From contig JAEZAA010000119.1 of NCBI GenBank assembly GCA_023430625.1, forward strand, positions 1 to 11,434: 11,434 nt of DNA, given 5' to 3'. Shown here one piece after another: positions 1-6,985 of the stretch; the stretch's first letter is position 1, and the number at the start of each line of letters is the position of its first letter. The position numbers were made by a program, and so were the translations under genes. Under the pieces are notes generated by a model that saw only the letters and a program-made list of their open reading frames with translations, had not been told where the DNA came from and did no database searches. Origin of the DNA: Pseudomonadota bacterium. GTDB lineage: Bacteria > Pseudomonadota > Gammaproteobacteria > Pseudomonadales > Oleiphilaceae.

Positions 1-3000
1 TCCAGAAACGCCAGCTGCTCCAGGGTTTCGATGCCCTCGCCGACCACCTGCAGGTTCCGCTCCTGGGCGAGGTTGATGACGGCGGAGGCAATGGCGGCGT
101 CATGCCGGTTATGGGGGACCTTCTGGATGATGCTGCCGTCGATTTTGAGCACATCCACCGGCAGTCGTCCCAGTTGCCCCAGGCTTGAGAGTCCGGCGCC
201 GAAATCGTCGGCACAGATACGCACACCCAGGTCTTTCAGCTTCTGCAAAACCGGGGCGGCATACTCCTGATCCTGAATGATTTCGCTTTCCGTCACGTCC
301 ATTTCCAGACAGGCCGGATCCAGCTGGTATTCGTCCAGCAACTCGCAAATGAAGGGGACGAGCCGGGGGTTCCGGAGCTGCTTACGAGACAGGTTGACGC
401 CAATTCGGATCTGGGGAAACGCCATGTTCTTCCAGAGCTCGGCCTGGCGGCAGGCTTCCCGCAGCGCCCATTCGCCCAGCTGCACGATCAGGCCGGTCTC
501 GTCGGCCATGTCCATAAAACTGGCGGCCGCCAGCAGCTGCCCTTGAGGCGTGCGCCAGCGCAGCAGGGCTTCCGCGCCCACCGGCTGGCCGCTCTGGAGT
601 TCGAACACCGGTTGGTAGTGGAGCTGCAGGGTCCCGTTCTGCAGGGAGTGGCGCAGCCCTTCTTCCAGAGCCTTGCGGTTCTGGATTTCGTTGTGGAGAT
701 CTTCGGTGAAGAAGCTATAGCCATGGCGGCCACGCTCCTTGGTGCGGTACAGGGCCAGGTCGGCATTCTTGAACAGGGAAACCGGATCGGTCGCATCCTC
801 GGGATACACGGTGATGCCAACGCTGGTGCCGCTGTGCACTTCAGCGCCGTCCAGCCGATAAGGCCGGCCCAGTTCCTCCACGATTTTCGAGGCCAGCCGC
901 TCCGGGGCGTCCGGCGCGGTGAGATGGCTCTGGATCACCGCGAATTCGTCGCCACCGAGACGGCTCACCACGTCGGTTTCCCGCACGCTGCCCTGTAACC
1001 GGCACGCCACTTCCTTGAGCAGCAAATCCCCCACATGGTGGCCGAGGGTGTCGTTGACGGACTTGAAGCGGTCGAGGTCCAGCAGCATCAGCGCGAACTG
1101 GCCGTTCTCACGCTTGGCATGGGCGATGGCCTCATGCAGGCGGTCGCTGAAGTAGGCACGGTTGGGCAGACCCGTGAGGGTGTCGTGGTTGGCAAGATAG
1201 CGATTGTGCTCCTCGGCCGAGCGGCGCTTGGAGACATCCTCGATGATGGCGATGAAATGGCGGGGCTGGCCCTGCTTGTCGCGGATCATGGACACCGTGA
1301 GATTGCCCCAGACCACCGTGCCGCTTTTCTGGATATAGCGTTTTTCTATGCTGTAGGTGTCGATCTTGCCCTGCACCAACTCGTCGACCCGCGCCAGATC
1401 CACAGCGACATCATCGGGATGGGTCATCTCCTGAAAGGTTCTGCCTTCAAGTTCCTTGCGGGAATAACCCAGGATCTCGCTCAGCCGCTGATTCACCCGG
1501 ATCCAGCGCCCATCCAGCCCCACATGGGCAACGCCCACGGCGGCCTGTTCGAAGGTCGCCCGAAAGCGGGCCTCGCTTTCGCGCAGGGCTTCTTCGGCGC
1601 GCGCCCGCTCGATCTGCTCGCTGCGTTCGCGGACCATCCGCTTCAACTCGAGGGAAGATTGCCGGTCCAGTTCGGTCCAGCGCCGGGAGTGACCCCGCAG
1701 TTTTTCCAGCCACTGCTCAAAGGACTTGCGGGGATGGATACGGGCATTGGGGTCGGTGGTGGTGGCTTTATGGGGGTCGCCGGCCCAGACTCGGGACTCG
1801 ATGACTTCCCGGCGCAACGCCATCACGAAATCGCCATTGTCGGACAGCTGCACCATCAGCGCGCCACTGACTGCTTCCGCCATTGGCTCCAAGCGCGGGT
1901 CCAGGCTCTCTAGGTTGCGACTGGCAAACAGCACCCGGCTTCCGCTGGCCTGGTTCAGAACGCTCAGCAATAACTGCCGGTCCTGCATTTCGACCGGCTT
2001 GCCCAGCAGGGTTTGATGGCCGGAGAACTGGATCAGGAGGCTGTCCGCCTGGAGGAAGTTCAGCAGGTTCTGCTCGGCGGCACGCAGCCCCTCACGAATG
2101 GTCGGGGCGGAGGCCAATTGCTCGAAAATCAATGCCTGGTCGGCCTTGCGCTGTTGCTGCAGGCGGTCATTCTGGAGACGCTCGATGCCGGTGATGGTGG
2201 CAGACGCCAGCTCTCCCAATACCTTGCAGCGCAGCCGCACCAGGTGAGGCACCTTGCGGGGCGTGGCGTGGTGGCAGGTGATCATGCCCCACAGCCGGCC
2301 GTTGTTGATCAGCGAGATGGTAAGAGAGGCCGCCACGCCCATGTTGCGCAGGTACTCCAGGTGCACGGGCGAGACATCGCGCAACAGGGCCTGGGTCATG
2401 TTCAGGGGTACGTCGGTGTCGGGATTGACCGCGGGCACCAGTGGCGCCGGGCGGTAGTTTACGTCCGGAATCATCCGCAGCCGGTTGAGGGTAAACAGGC
2501 GGCGGGCCTGGGCCGGAATATCCGACGCCGGAAAGTGGTGGTTCAGGTAGGTTTCCGGGTAAACCTCGTTCTTCTCTTCGGCCAGCACCATGCCATGCCA
2601 GTCTTCGTCAAAGTAGTAGGCCATGACCCGGTCAAAGCCGGTGATCCGGCGCACTTCTCGGCAGAGCAACTCACACAGGCTGGTGTTGTCCTGGCAGCGG
2701 TAGATCTCGGCAAACGGCAGCTCGCCCTCAAGCCAATAGCCGGTCATCGAGGGCTCGCGATCATCCACCCGCTCGAATTCGCCAATCAGGAAATCCTGCT
2801 GCTGGTGGAAGAAGGCATGAAAGCGGCGCCCGAACAGCTGCAGGGTAACCGGATTCATCGCGTGCAGTGCGTCGGCCACCAGGGCCTCCCGCAGCCGATG
2901 GACGTGGGTTTGGCCGATCAGCTCCGCCAGGTCCTGCTCAAGCCAGATGGCAACCGCCTGGCCACTGACGGCTTCCACGTTCTCGCTGACCTGGACCACC

Positions 3001-3119
3001 CTGAAGTCGTCGGGCCGGATCACCACCATGAGCCCGAACGGCTGAATCCGCCCGGGAATATGAATCGGCTCCCGATCGCAGGCGGTGAGGTCCGCCAACT
3101 GCTCCGGTTGATCAGCCAT
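1..3119 (-). CDS. bphP: Bacteriophytochrome with PAS-GAF-PHY-PAS-GGDEF-EAL domains (C-terminus cut by window edge)
   Basis: A red/far-red photoreceptor fused to cyclic-di-GMP synthesis and breakdown domains; 1039 codons are visible and the frame is open at base 1. The N-terminal PAS carries the expected biliverdin-binding Cys14 in CDREPIHIPGRIQPFG. The GAF domain has DIP at 200-202, SPVHLEY (His253, Tyr256) and CHH (His283), all matching chromophore-pocket positions of Deinococcus BphP. The PHY tongue motif PRKSF is at 463-467. A helix leads into a second PAS (about 512-640). GGDEF is intact at 722-726, with an RxxD inhibitory-site motif at 713-716. The EAL domain has E850-A-L, N909, E944, D971-D972, K992 and EGIET from 1028. 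The start ATG overlaps the bphO stop and has a strong GGAGGA site. The domain order resembles Rhodobacter BphG plus one PAS. That both enzyme domains are active is inferred from the residues. Confidence 0.95.
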   Translation of the reverse strand, partial: MADQPEQLADLTACDREPIHIPGRIQPFGLMVVIRPDDFRVVQVSENVEAVSGQAVAIWLEQDLAELIGQTHVHRLREALVADALHAMNPVTLQLFGRRFHAFFHQQQDFLIGEFERVDDREPSMTGYWLEGELPFAEIYRCQDNTSLCELLCREVRRITGFDRVMAYYFDEDWHGMVLAEEKNEVYPETYLNHHFPASDIPAQARRLFTLNRLRMIPDVNYRPAPLVPAVNPDTDVPLNMTQALLRDVSPVHLEYLRNMGVAASLTISLINNGRLWGMITCHHATPRKVPHLVRLRCKVLGELASATITGIERLQNDRLQQQRKADQALIFEQLASAPTIREGLRAAEQNLLNFLQADSLLIQFSGHQTLLGKPVEMQDRQLLLSVLNQASGSRVLFASRNLESLDPRLEPMAEAVSGALMVQLSDNGDFVMALRREVIESRVWAGDPHKATTTDPNARIHPRKSFEQWLEKLRGHSRRWTELDRQSSLELKRMVRERSEQIERARAEEALRESEARFRATFEQAAVGVAHVGLDGRWIRVNQRLSEILGYSRKELEGRTFQEMTHPDDVAVDLARVDELVQGKIDTYSIEKRYIQKSGTVVWGNLTVSMIRDKQGQPRHFIAIIEDVSKRRSAEEHNRYLANHDTLTGLPNRAYFSDRLHEAIAHAKRENGQFALMLLDLDRFKSVNDTLGHHVGDLLLKEVACRLQGSVRETDVVSRLGGDEFAVIQSHLTAPDAPERLASKIVEELGRPYRLDGAEVHSGTSVGITVYPEDATDPVSLFKNADLALYRTKERGRHGYSFFTEDLHNEIQNRKALEEGLRHSLQNGTLQLHYQPVFELQSGQPVGAEALLRWRTPQGQLLAAASFMDMADETGLIVQLGEWALREACRQAELWKNMAFPQIRIGVNLSRKQLRNPRLVPFICELLDEYQLDPACLEMDVTESEIIQDQEYAAPVLQKLKDLGVRICADDFGAGLSSLGQLGRLPVDVLKIDGSIIQKVPHNRHDAAIASAVINLAQERNLQVVGEGIETLEQLAFL

Positions 3120-3762
3120 GGTTGTCCTCCTCCCTGGAGAGCCAGCGATCCATTGCCGCGAAGGTCTGCACAGCGGCGCTGGCCGCTTGCTGGACCTGCC
3201 GGTCATCCAGCGTCAGACTGCCCAACCATTGGCGAAACAGGCTCCACATACGACCATTTTCCTGTCCATACCCGGCATAAAAGCGTCCCCCCTGCTCTGG
3301 TTCGATGTTGAGGCTGCGCTCCAGGTGACGGGAGATCAGCTGTCCGCCCAGGGTGGATCCTTCTAAAACATACAGCACGCCGGCGGCTTCCGCCTGAGTG
3401 GTCACGACGGGCAGCGCCTGCGATGGCGTGCGGGGAATGGCGGCGGTCGCTGAGGCATCAAGCCCGAGACTGAGCAGATCCTGGACCAGCCAAGGCGCCT
3501 TACGCCGATCACCCAGATCCGTCTGAAACAAAAAAGCCTCTGGCGAGGCTGCGATGGCGTCTTCCAAAGGCTCAAGAAAGCCGAGCATGCGGGCCAGGAT
3601 GGCCTGATACTCACTGAAGGTCAGATCGGGCTGTAGCAGCCGGGCCAGGCGCGCATTCTGCTCAATCTGGCGGTGGTGTGACTGCGTGGCTTGTCTGAGT
3701 GCGTGCAGCAGAGCCTGGTTGGCCTGACCGGCACTGCTGTTGCTGACAGTCATTGATGTCAT
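3112..3762 (-). CDS. bphO: Heme oxygenase, biliverdin-producing (BphO type)
   Basis: 216 residues. Predicted to open heme to biliverdin, CO and iron, supplying the chromophore of the adjacent phytochrome. The N-terminal helix shows the heme-oxygenase pattern ATxxxHxxxE, giving His30 as the likely proximal heme ligand and Glu34. The distal-helix region reads YVLEGSTLGGQLISRHL at 131-147, including the glycine-rich kink (G139-G140) typical of the fold. The length suits bacterial heme oxygenases. The ATG at 3762 has an AAGGA site 5-9 bases upstream; Met4 is a less well-placed alternative. Its TGA overlaps the bphP ATG by 8 bases (ATGGCTGA), which suggests translational coupling. The pairing with a bacteriophytochrome is a well-known arrangement and strengthens the call. 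The protein should be cytosolic, with no signal peptide. Confidence 0.95.
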   Translation of the reverse strand: MTSMTVSNSSAGQANQALLHALRQATQSHHRQIEQNARLARLLQPDLTFSEYQAILARMLGFLEPLEDAIAASPEAFLFQTDLGDRRKAPWLVQDLLSLGLDASATAAIPRTPSQALPVVTTQAEAAGVLYVLEGSTLGGQLISRHLERSLNIEPEQGGRFYAGYGQENGRMWSLFRQWLGSLTLDDRQVQQAASAAVQTFAAMDRWLSREEDNHG

Positions 3763-3815
3763 GGTGTCCTTGCCCTACGTTCAACCAATCCCAGACGCTT
3801 TCTGATTGAAAACAT

Positions 3816-3920
3816 CTACCTGGGCCCGAAAAATCGGTTGGCATCCCGATAGGTCAGATGTCGGCCACAGTACGCGCAAAATGGCGCTGCGTCTAGGTTG
3901 GCGGGCGGCTCCTGGCCCAT
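3816..3920 (-). CDS. Possible 34-residue CxxC microprotein or remnant
   Basis: A short open frame in the 201-base gap between the hydrolase and bphO. It encodes a peptide whose C-terminal half reads FCAYCGRHLTYRDANRFFGP, resembling half of a zinc-ribbon (CxxCG). The ATG has no convincing ribosome-binding site. The frame is open further upstream to a TGA at 3959-3961 without a better start. It could be a true small protein, the tail of a decayed gene, or chance. I do not recognise a family. Confidence 0.2.
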   Translation of the reverse strand: MGQEPPANLDAAPFCAYCGRHLTYRDANRFFGPR

Positions 3921-3942
3921 CGGCAGCGCGCCGACTGCCAGG
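3911..3942 (-). terminator. Interrupted stem-loop downstream of the hydrolase gene
   Basis: CCTGGC (3911-3916) pairs with GCCAGG (3937-3942), and TCGGC (3920-3924) pairs with GCCGA (3930-3934), around an AGCGC loop. It begins 22 bases past the hydrolase stop. Neither strand has a T-tract after it, so it is at best a weak terminator or a 3'-end stabiliser. Confidence 0.25.
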
Positions 3943-3963
3943 AAAACCAGCCCCTCTGATCAC

Positions 3964-4791
3964 CTAATTGCCAAAAAATTCGAGCGTTAGCTCGGCCGTC
4001 GTGTAGGGGCGGGTAATGGGAAGAAAATGTCCGGCGCCCGCCACGATCTCCAGCTGCGCATTGGGAATGGCCTCGGCAATGGCCCGGGTGTGGGATTGCT
4101 CAATGATTTCCAACTTGCCCGCCATCACCAACGTGGGCGCGGCGATGCTCTGCAGGGGCTCCAGGCAGGTCTCCTCCGGCTGGTCCTCAAAGTAACAGGG
4201 CGACTGCCAGAGGGCATGGAGCTTGTCGCGAAAGGTCCGCCAGTTGTCCGGGTCGGGATTCACCGCCTTGTACTTGGGGCTGAACAGCAGGTCCATGGCG
4301 ACGTTGAACAGGATGTCCTTGCCCAGCAACGCGCTGAAGATATTCACATAGACATTGCCCTGGAACGCGGCACCGATCAACACCAATTGGTCCACCCGCT
4401 CTGGATGCCGGGCGGCGATGTGGCTGGCAATGACCGCGCCATCGCTCCAGCCGACGAAATGCGCGGTGGGGATTTGCAGCTGATCGAGCAGGGCCAGGGT
4501 ATCGTCGGCCATTTGCCCGTAGGTGATGGGTACCTGGCCATCGGTGCTGCGGCCATGGCCACGGCTGTCGATCTCGATCACCTGATAGCGGCGCGCCAGC
4601 AGCTTACTCTGGATGCGCCACATGTCGGAATCGGCATAGCCGCCGTGCAACATGACCACGGGTGTGCCACGGCCATGAATCTCGTAGTACAGCTGGATGC
4701 CGTTCACCTCGGCGGTGGCGGCGACAGCGGGGCCGGCGAGGATGCAGCAGAAGAAGACAACAACAGCGCAGATGCAGTTGCTTATTGTCAT
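3964..4791 (-). CDS. Exported alpha/beta hydrolase
   Basis: 275 residues with an N-terminal signal peptide: a hydrophobic stretch at about 6-24 and a likely cleavage near AVAATA, so it is predicted to be periplasmic or secreted. The mature part is a standard alpha/beta-hydrolase fold. It has the oxyanion HGG at 49-51, DSRGHGRS at 75-82, the nucleophile elbow GWSDG with Ser116, and the catalytic His255 in AGAGHFLP. The acid usually sits after the sixth strand; here that strand is followed by VMAGKLEII, so Glu228 may stand in for the common Asp. The substrate is unknown; esterase, peptidase-like and lactonase activities all remain possible. The ATG follows an AAAGGAA site. It diverges from the outer-membrane barrel gene at 5035. 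Confidence 0.9.
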   Translation of the reverse strand: MTISNCICAVVVFFCCILAGPAVAATAEVNGIQLYYEIHGRGTPVVMLHGGYADSDMWRIQSKLLARRYQVIEIDSRGHGRSTDGQVPITYGQMADDTLALLDQLQIPTAHFVGWSDGAVIASHIAARHPERVDQLVLIGAAFQGNVYVNIFSALLGKDILFNVAMDLLFSPKYKAVNPDPDNWRTFRDKLHALWQSPCYFEDQPEETCLEPLQSIAAPTLVMAGKLEIIEQSHTRAIAEAIPNAQLEIVAGAGHFLPITRPYTTAELTLEFFGN

Positions 4792-4830
4792 GGATGAAGT
4801 TCCTTTTCTTCCTATTTAAAAGTCTTCTTG

Positions 4831-4855
4831 GAAAAATGCCTTTCCGAAAAAAGGC
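4831..4855 (-). terminator. Candidate intrinsic terminator or attenuator in the hydrolase leader
   Basis: On the minus strand, GCCTTT (4855-4850) pairs with AAAGGC (4843-4838) around a 6-base loop and is followed immediately by ATTTTTC. The layout is that of a Rho-independent terminator, though the stem is short. It lies 40 bases before the hydrolase ATG, so it could stop antisense reading through the barrel gene or attenuate the hydrolase. Confidence 0.35.
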
Positions 4856-4932
4856 CCTGGGCGTCCTGCCCCCGCTTACATCGGCATCGCTGTTATTTAT
4901 CGGAATCACTGCTATTTAAAAGAGGCCACGCT

Positions 4933-4948
4933 CACATGGCCAAATGTG
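4933..4948. repeat. Small inverted repeat CACAT-N6-ATGTG in the divergent intergenic region
   Basis: A perfect 5-bp dyad with a 6-base spacer, lying 10 bases upstream of the putative -35 of the barrel gene. The geometry is operator-like, but the arms are short and no regulator family is recognised. Confidence 0.2.
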
Positions 4949-4957
4949 GAGCATGCA

Positions 4958-4987
4958 CTGACCTGCAAGGTGCTCTTCCGATAAGAT
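4958..4987 (+). promoter_or_regulatory. Candidate sigma-70 promoter for the outer-membrane barrel gene
   Basis: CTGACC (4958-4963, 4 of 6 to TTGACA) and TAAGAT (4982-4987, 4 of 6 to TATAAT) are 18 bases apart. The start of transcription would fall near 4995, giving a leader of about 40 bases before the ATG at 5035. This is only a fit to consensus. Confidence 0.3.
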
Positions 4988-5034
4988 ACTGATTCGCTCC
5001 AGTCTTCACCTCCAAACGACTGCAAGGACCGCTC

Positions 5035-5646
5035 ATGTTGTACAAGTCCGCCCGCTGTTTCAGCGTCCCGTTTGCCATTGCGTCTTTTACCATGGCCCTC
5101 AGCCTGCCCGCTGCCGCCAACCCCCACGTTGGCGTCGGGTTTCAGCTCGACCATGTGTCGTTCGTGCAGGATAAAGGCTCTAACGACGCCAACATGGTCA
5201 TGGGATTCGTCAGCATCGCACCCATCCAATGGCTGGCCCTGGAGATGCGGGTGGCCTTGAACCTGGGGGACGTGCTGGATGAGTTCAAACATGGCACCCC
5301 CATTGGGCGTACCCGCATGGCTCTCCAGGCAGGCGGTTTTCTACGGGCGAACCTGCCGCTGGGCGACGACATCCGCCTCTATGCCCTGGCGGGCCGTAAC
5401 TATTCCATGGTGAAAACCGGCACCTGCGAAGGCTATCGGTTCCACTACGAGAATGAATTCGGCCAGACCTACTACAGCGACTGCGGCACCCTGTACGACA
5501 GCTACAACGGCCCCGTGTACGGCGCCGGCATCCGCATCGGCAGCGTGCGCAAGGGCTGGATCAACGTCGAGGCCACCCAGATGCCCCGACGGCATAGCGG
5601 CTTTGGCTTCGACACCATCGGTATTGGGTTTGGCATGGGGTTTTAG
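5035..5646 (+). CDS. Small outer-membrane beta-barrel protein
   Basis: 203 residues. A Sec signal peptide is clear: basic N-terminus, hydrophobic core at about 11-24, cleavage near PAAA|NP at 28/29. The rest is rich in alternating polar/hydrophobic strands (for example GVGFQLDHVSFV, MALQAGGFLRANLPL, VYGAGIRIGS, IGIGFGMGF). It ends in Phe, the usual recognition signal for the Bam machinery. The size fits an eight-stranded OmpA/OmpW-like barrel. Two mature cysteines, Cys131 and Cys150, flank a Tyr-rich segment that is probably an external loop closed by a disulfide. AAGGA precedes the ATG at a good distance. It is the only real gene on the plus strand. The role is unknown; it could be a porin-like or structural protein. 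Its stop overlaps the convergent GFA gene by 4 bases. Confidence 0.8.
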   Translation: MLYKSARCFSVPFAIASFTMALSLPAAANPHVGVGFQLDHVSFVQDKGSNDANMVMGFVSIAPIQWLALEMRVALNLGDVLDEFKHGTPIGRTRMALQAGGFLRANLPLGDDIRLYALAGRNYSMVKTGTCEGYRFHYENEFGQTYYSDCGTLYDSYNGPVYGAGIRIGSVRKGWINVEATQMPRRHSGFGFDTIGIGFGMGF

Positions 5647-6107
5647 AGCCCATGCCGCTTATGCCACTCCGCCAGGCTCTCCTCCGGATACTCGTCAAAA
5701 CATTGGTCGCCCGGATCGGCCTTGACCTCCACCCAGGGCGCCTTGCTGCCCAGCATCATGTGGGTGCGCTGCGGGGGTTTGGGGAGCGGTGTGTCGATGG
5801 CCGAAGCAAAGGGATGCACCAGCTCCGGCCAGCGATCATCATAAAGCCAGAGCGCACTGCCGCATTGCCCGCAAAAGTTGCGCTCGGCCGAGCTGATGTC
5901 GCCATCGACCCGGGCATGAAAGGTGCGGATGTGTTCCCTACCCTCAACTTTGAGGCTGTCGGCGCGAGCGCCCAGGTTAATGGCGTAGCCACCGCCTCCA
6001 GCCGTTTTCCGGCAGATCGAGCAGTAGCAGAGCATAAAGGGATAAGGCTGGAGCGATTCCACTTGGAACCGCACTGCTTGGCAATGGCATGAGCCTTCCA
6101 GATGCAT
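5643..6107 (-). CDS. GFA/CENP-V-fold zinc protein (glutathione-dependent formaldehyde-activating enzyme family)
   Basis: 154 residues with the full cysteine pattern of the GFA family: GSCHC (Cys7, Cys9), CYCSICRKTAGG (Cys27, Cys29, Cys32) and FCGQCGS (Cys79, Cys82). Members bind one or two structural/catalytic zincs; a few act on S-hydroxymethyl-glutathione or related thiol adducts, but most have no known substrate, so the enzymatic name should not be taken literally. The ATG is preceded by CAGGAGG. It is the last gene of the minus-strand run and starts 80 bases after the zinc-ribbon gene with no obvious terminator between them. Its 3' end converges on the barrel gene with a 4-base overlap. 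Confidence 0.88.
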   Translation of the reverse strand: MHLEGSCHCQAVRFQVESLQPYPFMLCYCSICRKTAGGGGYAINLGARADSLKVEGREHIRTFHARVDGDISSAERNFCGQCGSALWLYDDRWPELVHPFASAIDTPLPKPPQRTHMMLGSKAPWVEVKADPGDQCFDEYPEESLAEWHKRHGL

Positions 6108-6187
6108 GGTTTGCCTCCTGTTGAGTGGGGCTGCAACCTGCTTATTGTGGAGATTGGCTGGCGCTGTTCAATTGCGGGGAACAGCAC

Positions 6188-6559
6188 TCACTTGCGCGAC
6201 ACCCGCCGGGTAAACACCACCCGCGCGCCCATCAGCACCCGCCGGTTGATCCAGGCGAACACCAGCGTCGGCAGGAAAATCATGGCGCCAAAAGTGGCCA
6301 GGCCATCGATGACGGGATCGTAGGTCAGCGTGAGCTGTACCGCCCCGAAGTTCATGATCACCAGCACCACCAGCAGAAACAGGCTGTAGAGGATGCCGTA
6401 CTCGAGATTGCGCATGGAATCGGATTCACCGGCTTCCTCGAGGTTGGTGCCACAGTGGGGGCACAGAAATCCTCTGGAATAACCTTCCTGGAATCCGTCG
6501 ACTGCTTCCTTGGTCAAAAAATACCGTTGGCAGGCAGCGCACTGATAACATTCAATCAA
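6188..6559 (-). CDS. Two-TM membrane protein with N-terminal zinc ribbon
   Basis: 123 residues. The N-terminal 40 residues carry Cys4, Cys7 and Cys10, then CPHC (Cys33, Cys36), enough to bind zinc. Two hydrophobic helices follow at about 54-73 and 87-106, and a basic tail (RRVLMGARVVFTRRVSRK) should lie in the cytoplasm. Both the zinc domain and the tail would then face the cytosol. The only sensible start is TTG at 6559, with GGGGGAAA upstream; the nearby ATG at 6564 is out of frame and stops after two codons. The family is not recognised by name. It sits 37 bases after the cupin and may share its transcript. Confidence 0.7.
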   Translation of the reverse strand: MIECYQCAACQRYFLTKEAVDGFQEGYSRGFLCPHCGTNLEEAGESDSMRNLEYGILYSLFLLVVLVIMNFGAVQLTLTYDPVIDGLATFGAMIFLPTLVFAWINRRVLMGARVVFTRRVSRK

Positions 6560-6596
6560 AACATTTCCCCCAGCTAGCTAGGACTGCAAATACATC

Positions 6597-6908
6597 TCAG
6601 GCCAGCGGAGCGACCACATTAAAATCATAGTTTCCAATGCCTTGCACCAGCAGATAAACCGCCGGCTGGGCACTGTCATTGACTACGCGATGAACACGTC
6701 CGGCGGGGATGGTACACCGATGCCCCGGCTGGAGTGAATAGTTGTGTTCGGGATCCCGACACTGAATGGCGAGGGCACCGGTGAGGCAGTACATGGGGTC
6801 CGTGATCTGGCTGTGGTAATGCCAGGGTGCCTGTTCGAACGGCTCGAGCGTCAGCTCTCTAACGCTGACATTGGCGGTTTGGATGATCACTTGCTCTCGT
6901 CCCTGCAT
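6597..6908 (-). CDS. Single-domain cupin protein
   Basis: 103 residues forming one cupin barrel. Motif 1 is WHYHSQITDPMYCLTG, giving His30, His32 and Asp37 (Asp replaces the usual Glu). Motif 2 is PAGRVHRVVN, giving His73. These are enough to bind one divalent metal. The function could be enzymatic (dioxygenase- or isomerase-like) or sensory; the sequence does not decide. A strong GGAGG lies 5 bases before the ATG. It starts 77 bases after the TonB-like gene, with no terminator seen in that gap, so read-through from the exb operon is possible. Confidence 0.85.
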   Translation of the reverse strand: MQGREQVIIQTANVSVRELTLEPFEQAPWHYHSQITDPMYCLTGALAIQCRDPEHNYSLQPGHRCTIPAGRVHRVVNDSAQPAVYLLVQGIGNYDFNVVAPLA

Positions 6909-6985
6909 GGTGCCTCCTGAACACTCACAACGACTTTACCGGCCTGACCCATTAGTCATGTGGCCGCACTCAAAGTTCTCCGCCT

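Noticed and set aside
1035..1913. Long plus-strand frame of 292 codons
   Set aside because: It lies wholly antisense to the phytochrome domains, whose motifs are unmistakable on the minus strand. The frame is a by-product of high GC.
2013..3311. Plus-strand frame of 432 codons
   Set aside because: Antisense to the GAF/PHY part of bphP and the end of bphO; its translation shows no recognisable domain.
4027..4797. Plus-strand frame of 256 codons
   Set aside because: Antisense to the hydrolase, whose catalytic motifs settle the coding strand.
4604..4909. Minus-strand frame of 101 codons overlapping the hydrolase start
   Set aside because: Runs out of frame into the signal peptide of the hydrolase and is Arg/His-rich in the way of shadow frames.
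4812..4921. CTATTTAAAAG found twice (4812-4822 and 4911-4921)
   Set aside because: Eleven bases of AT-rich sequence repeated once in an AT-rich intergenic region; too little to call a regulatory repeat.
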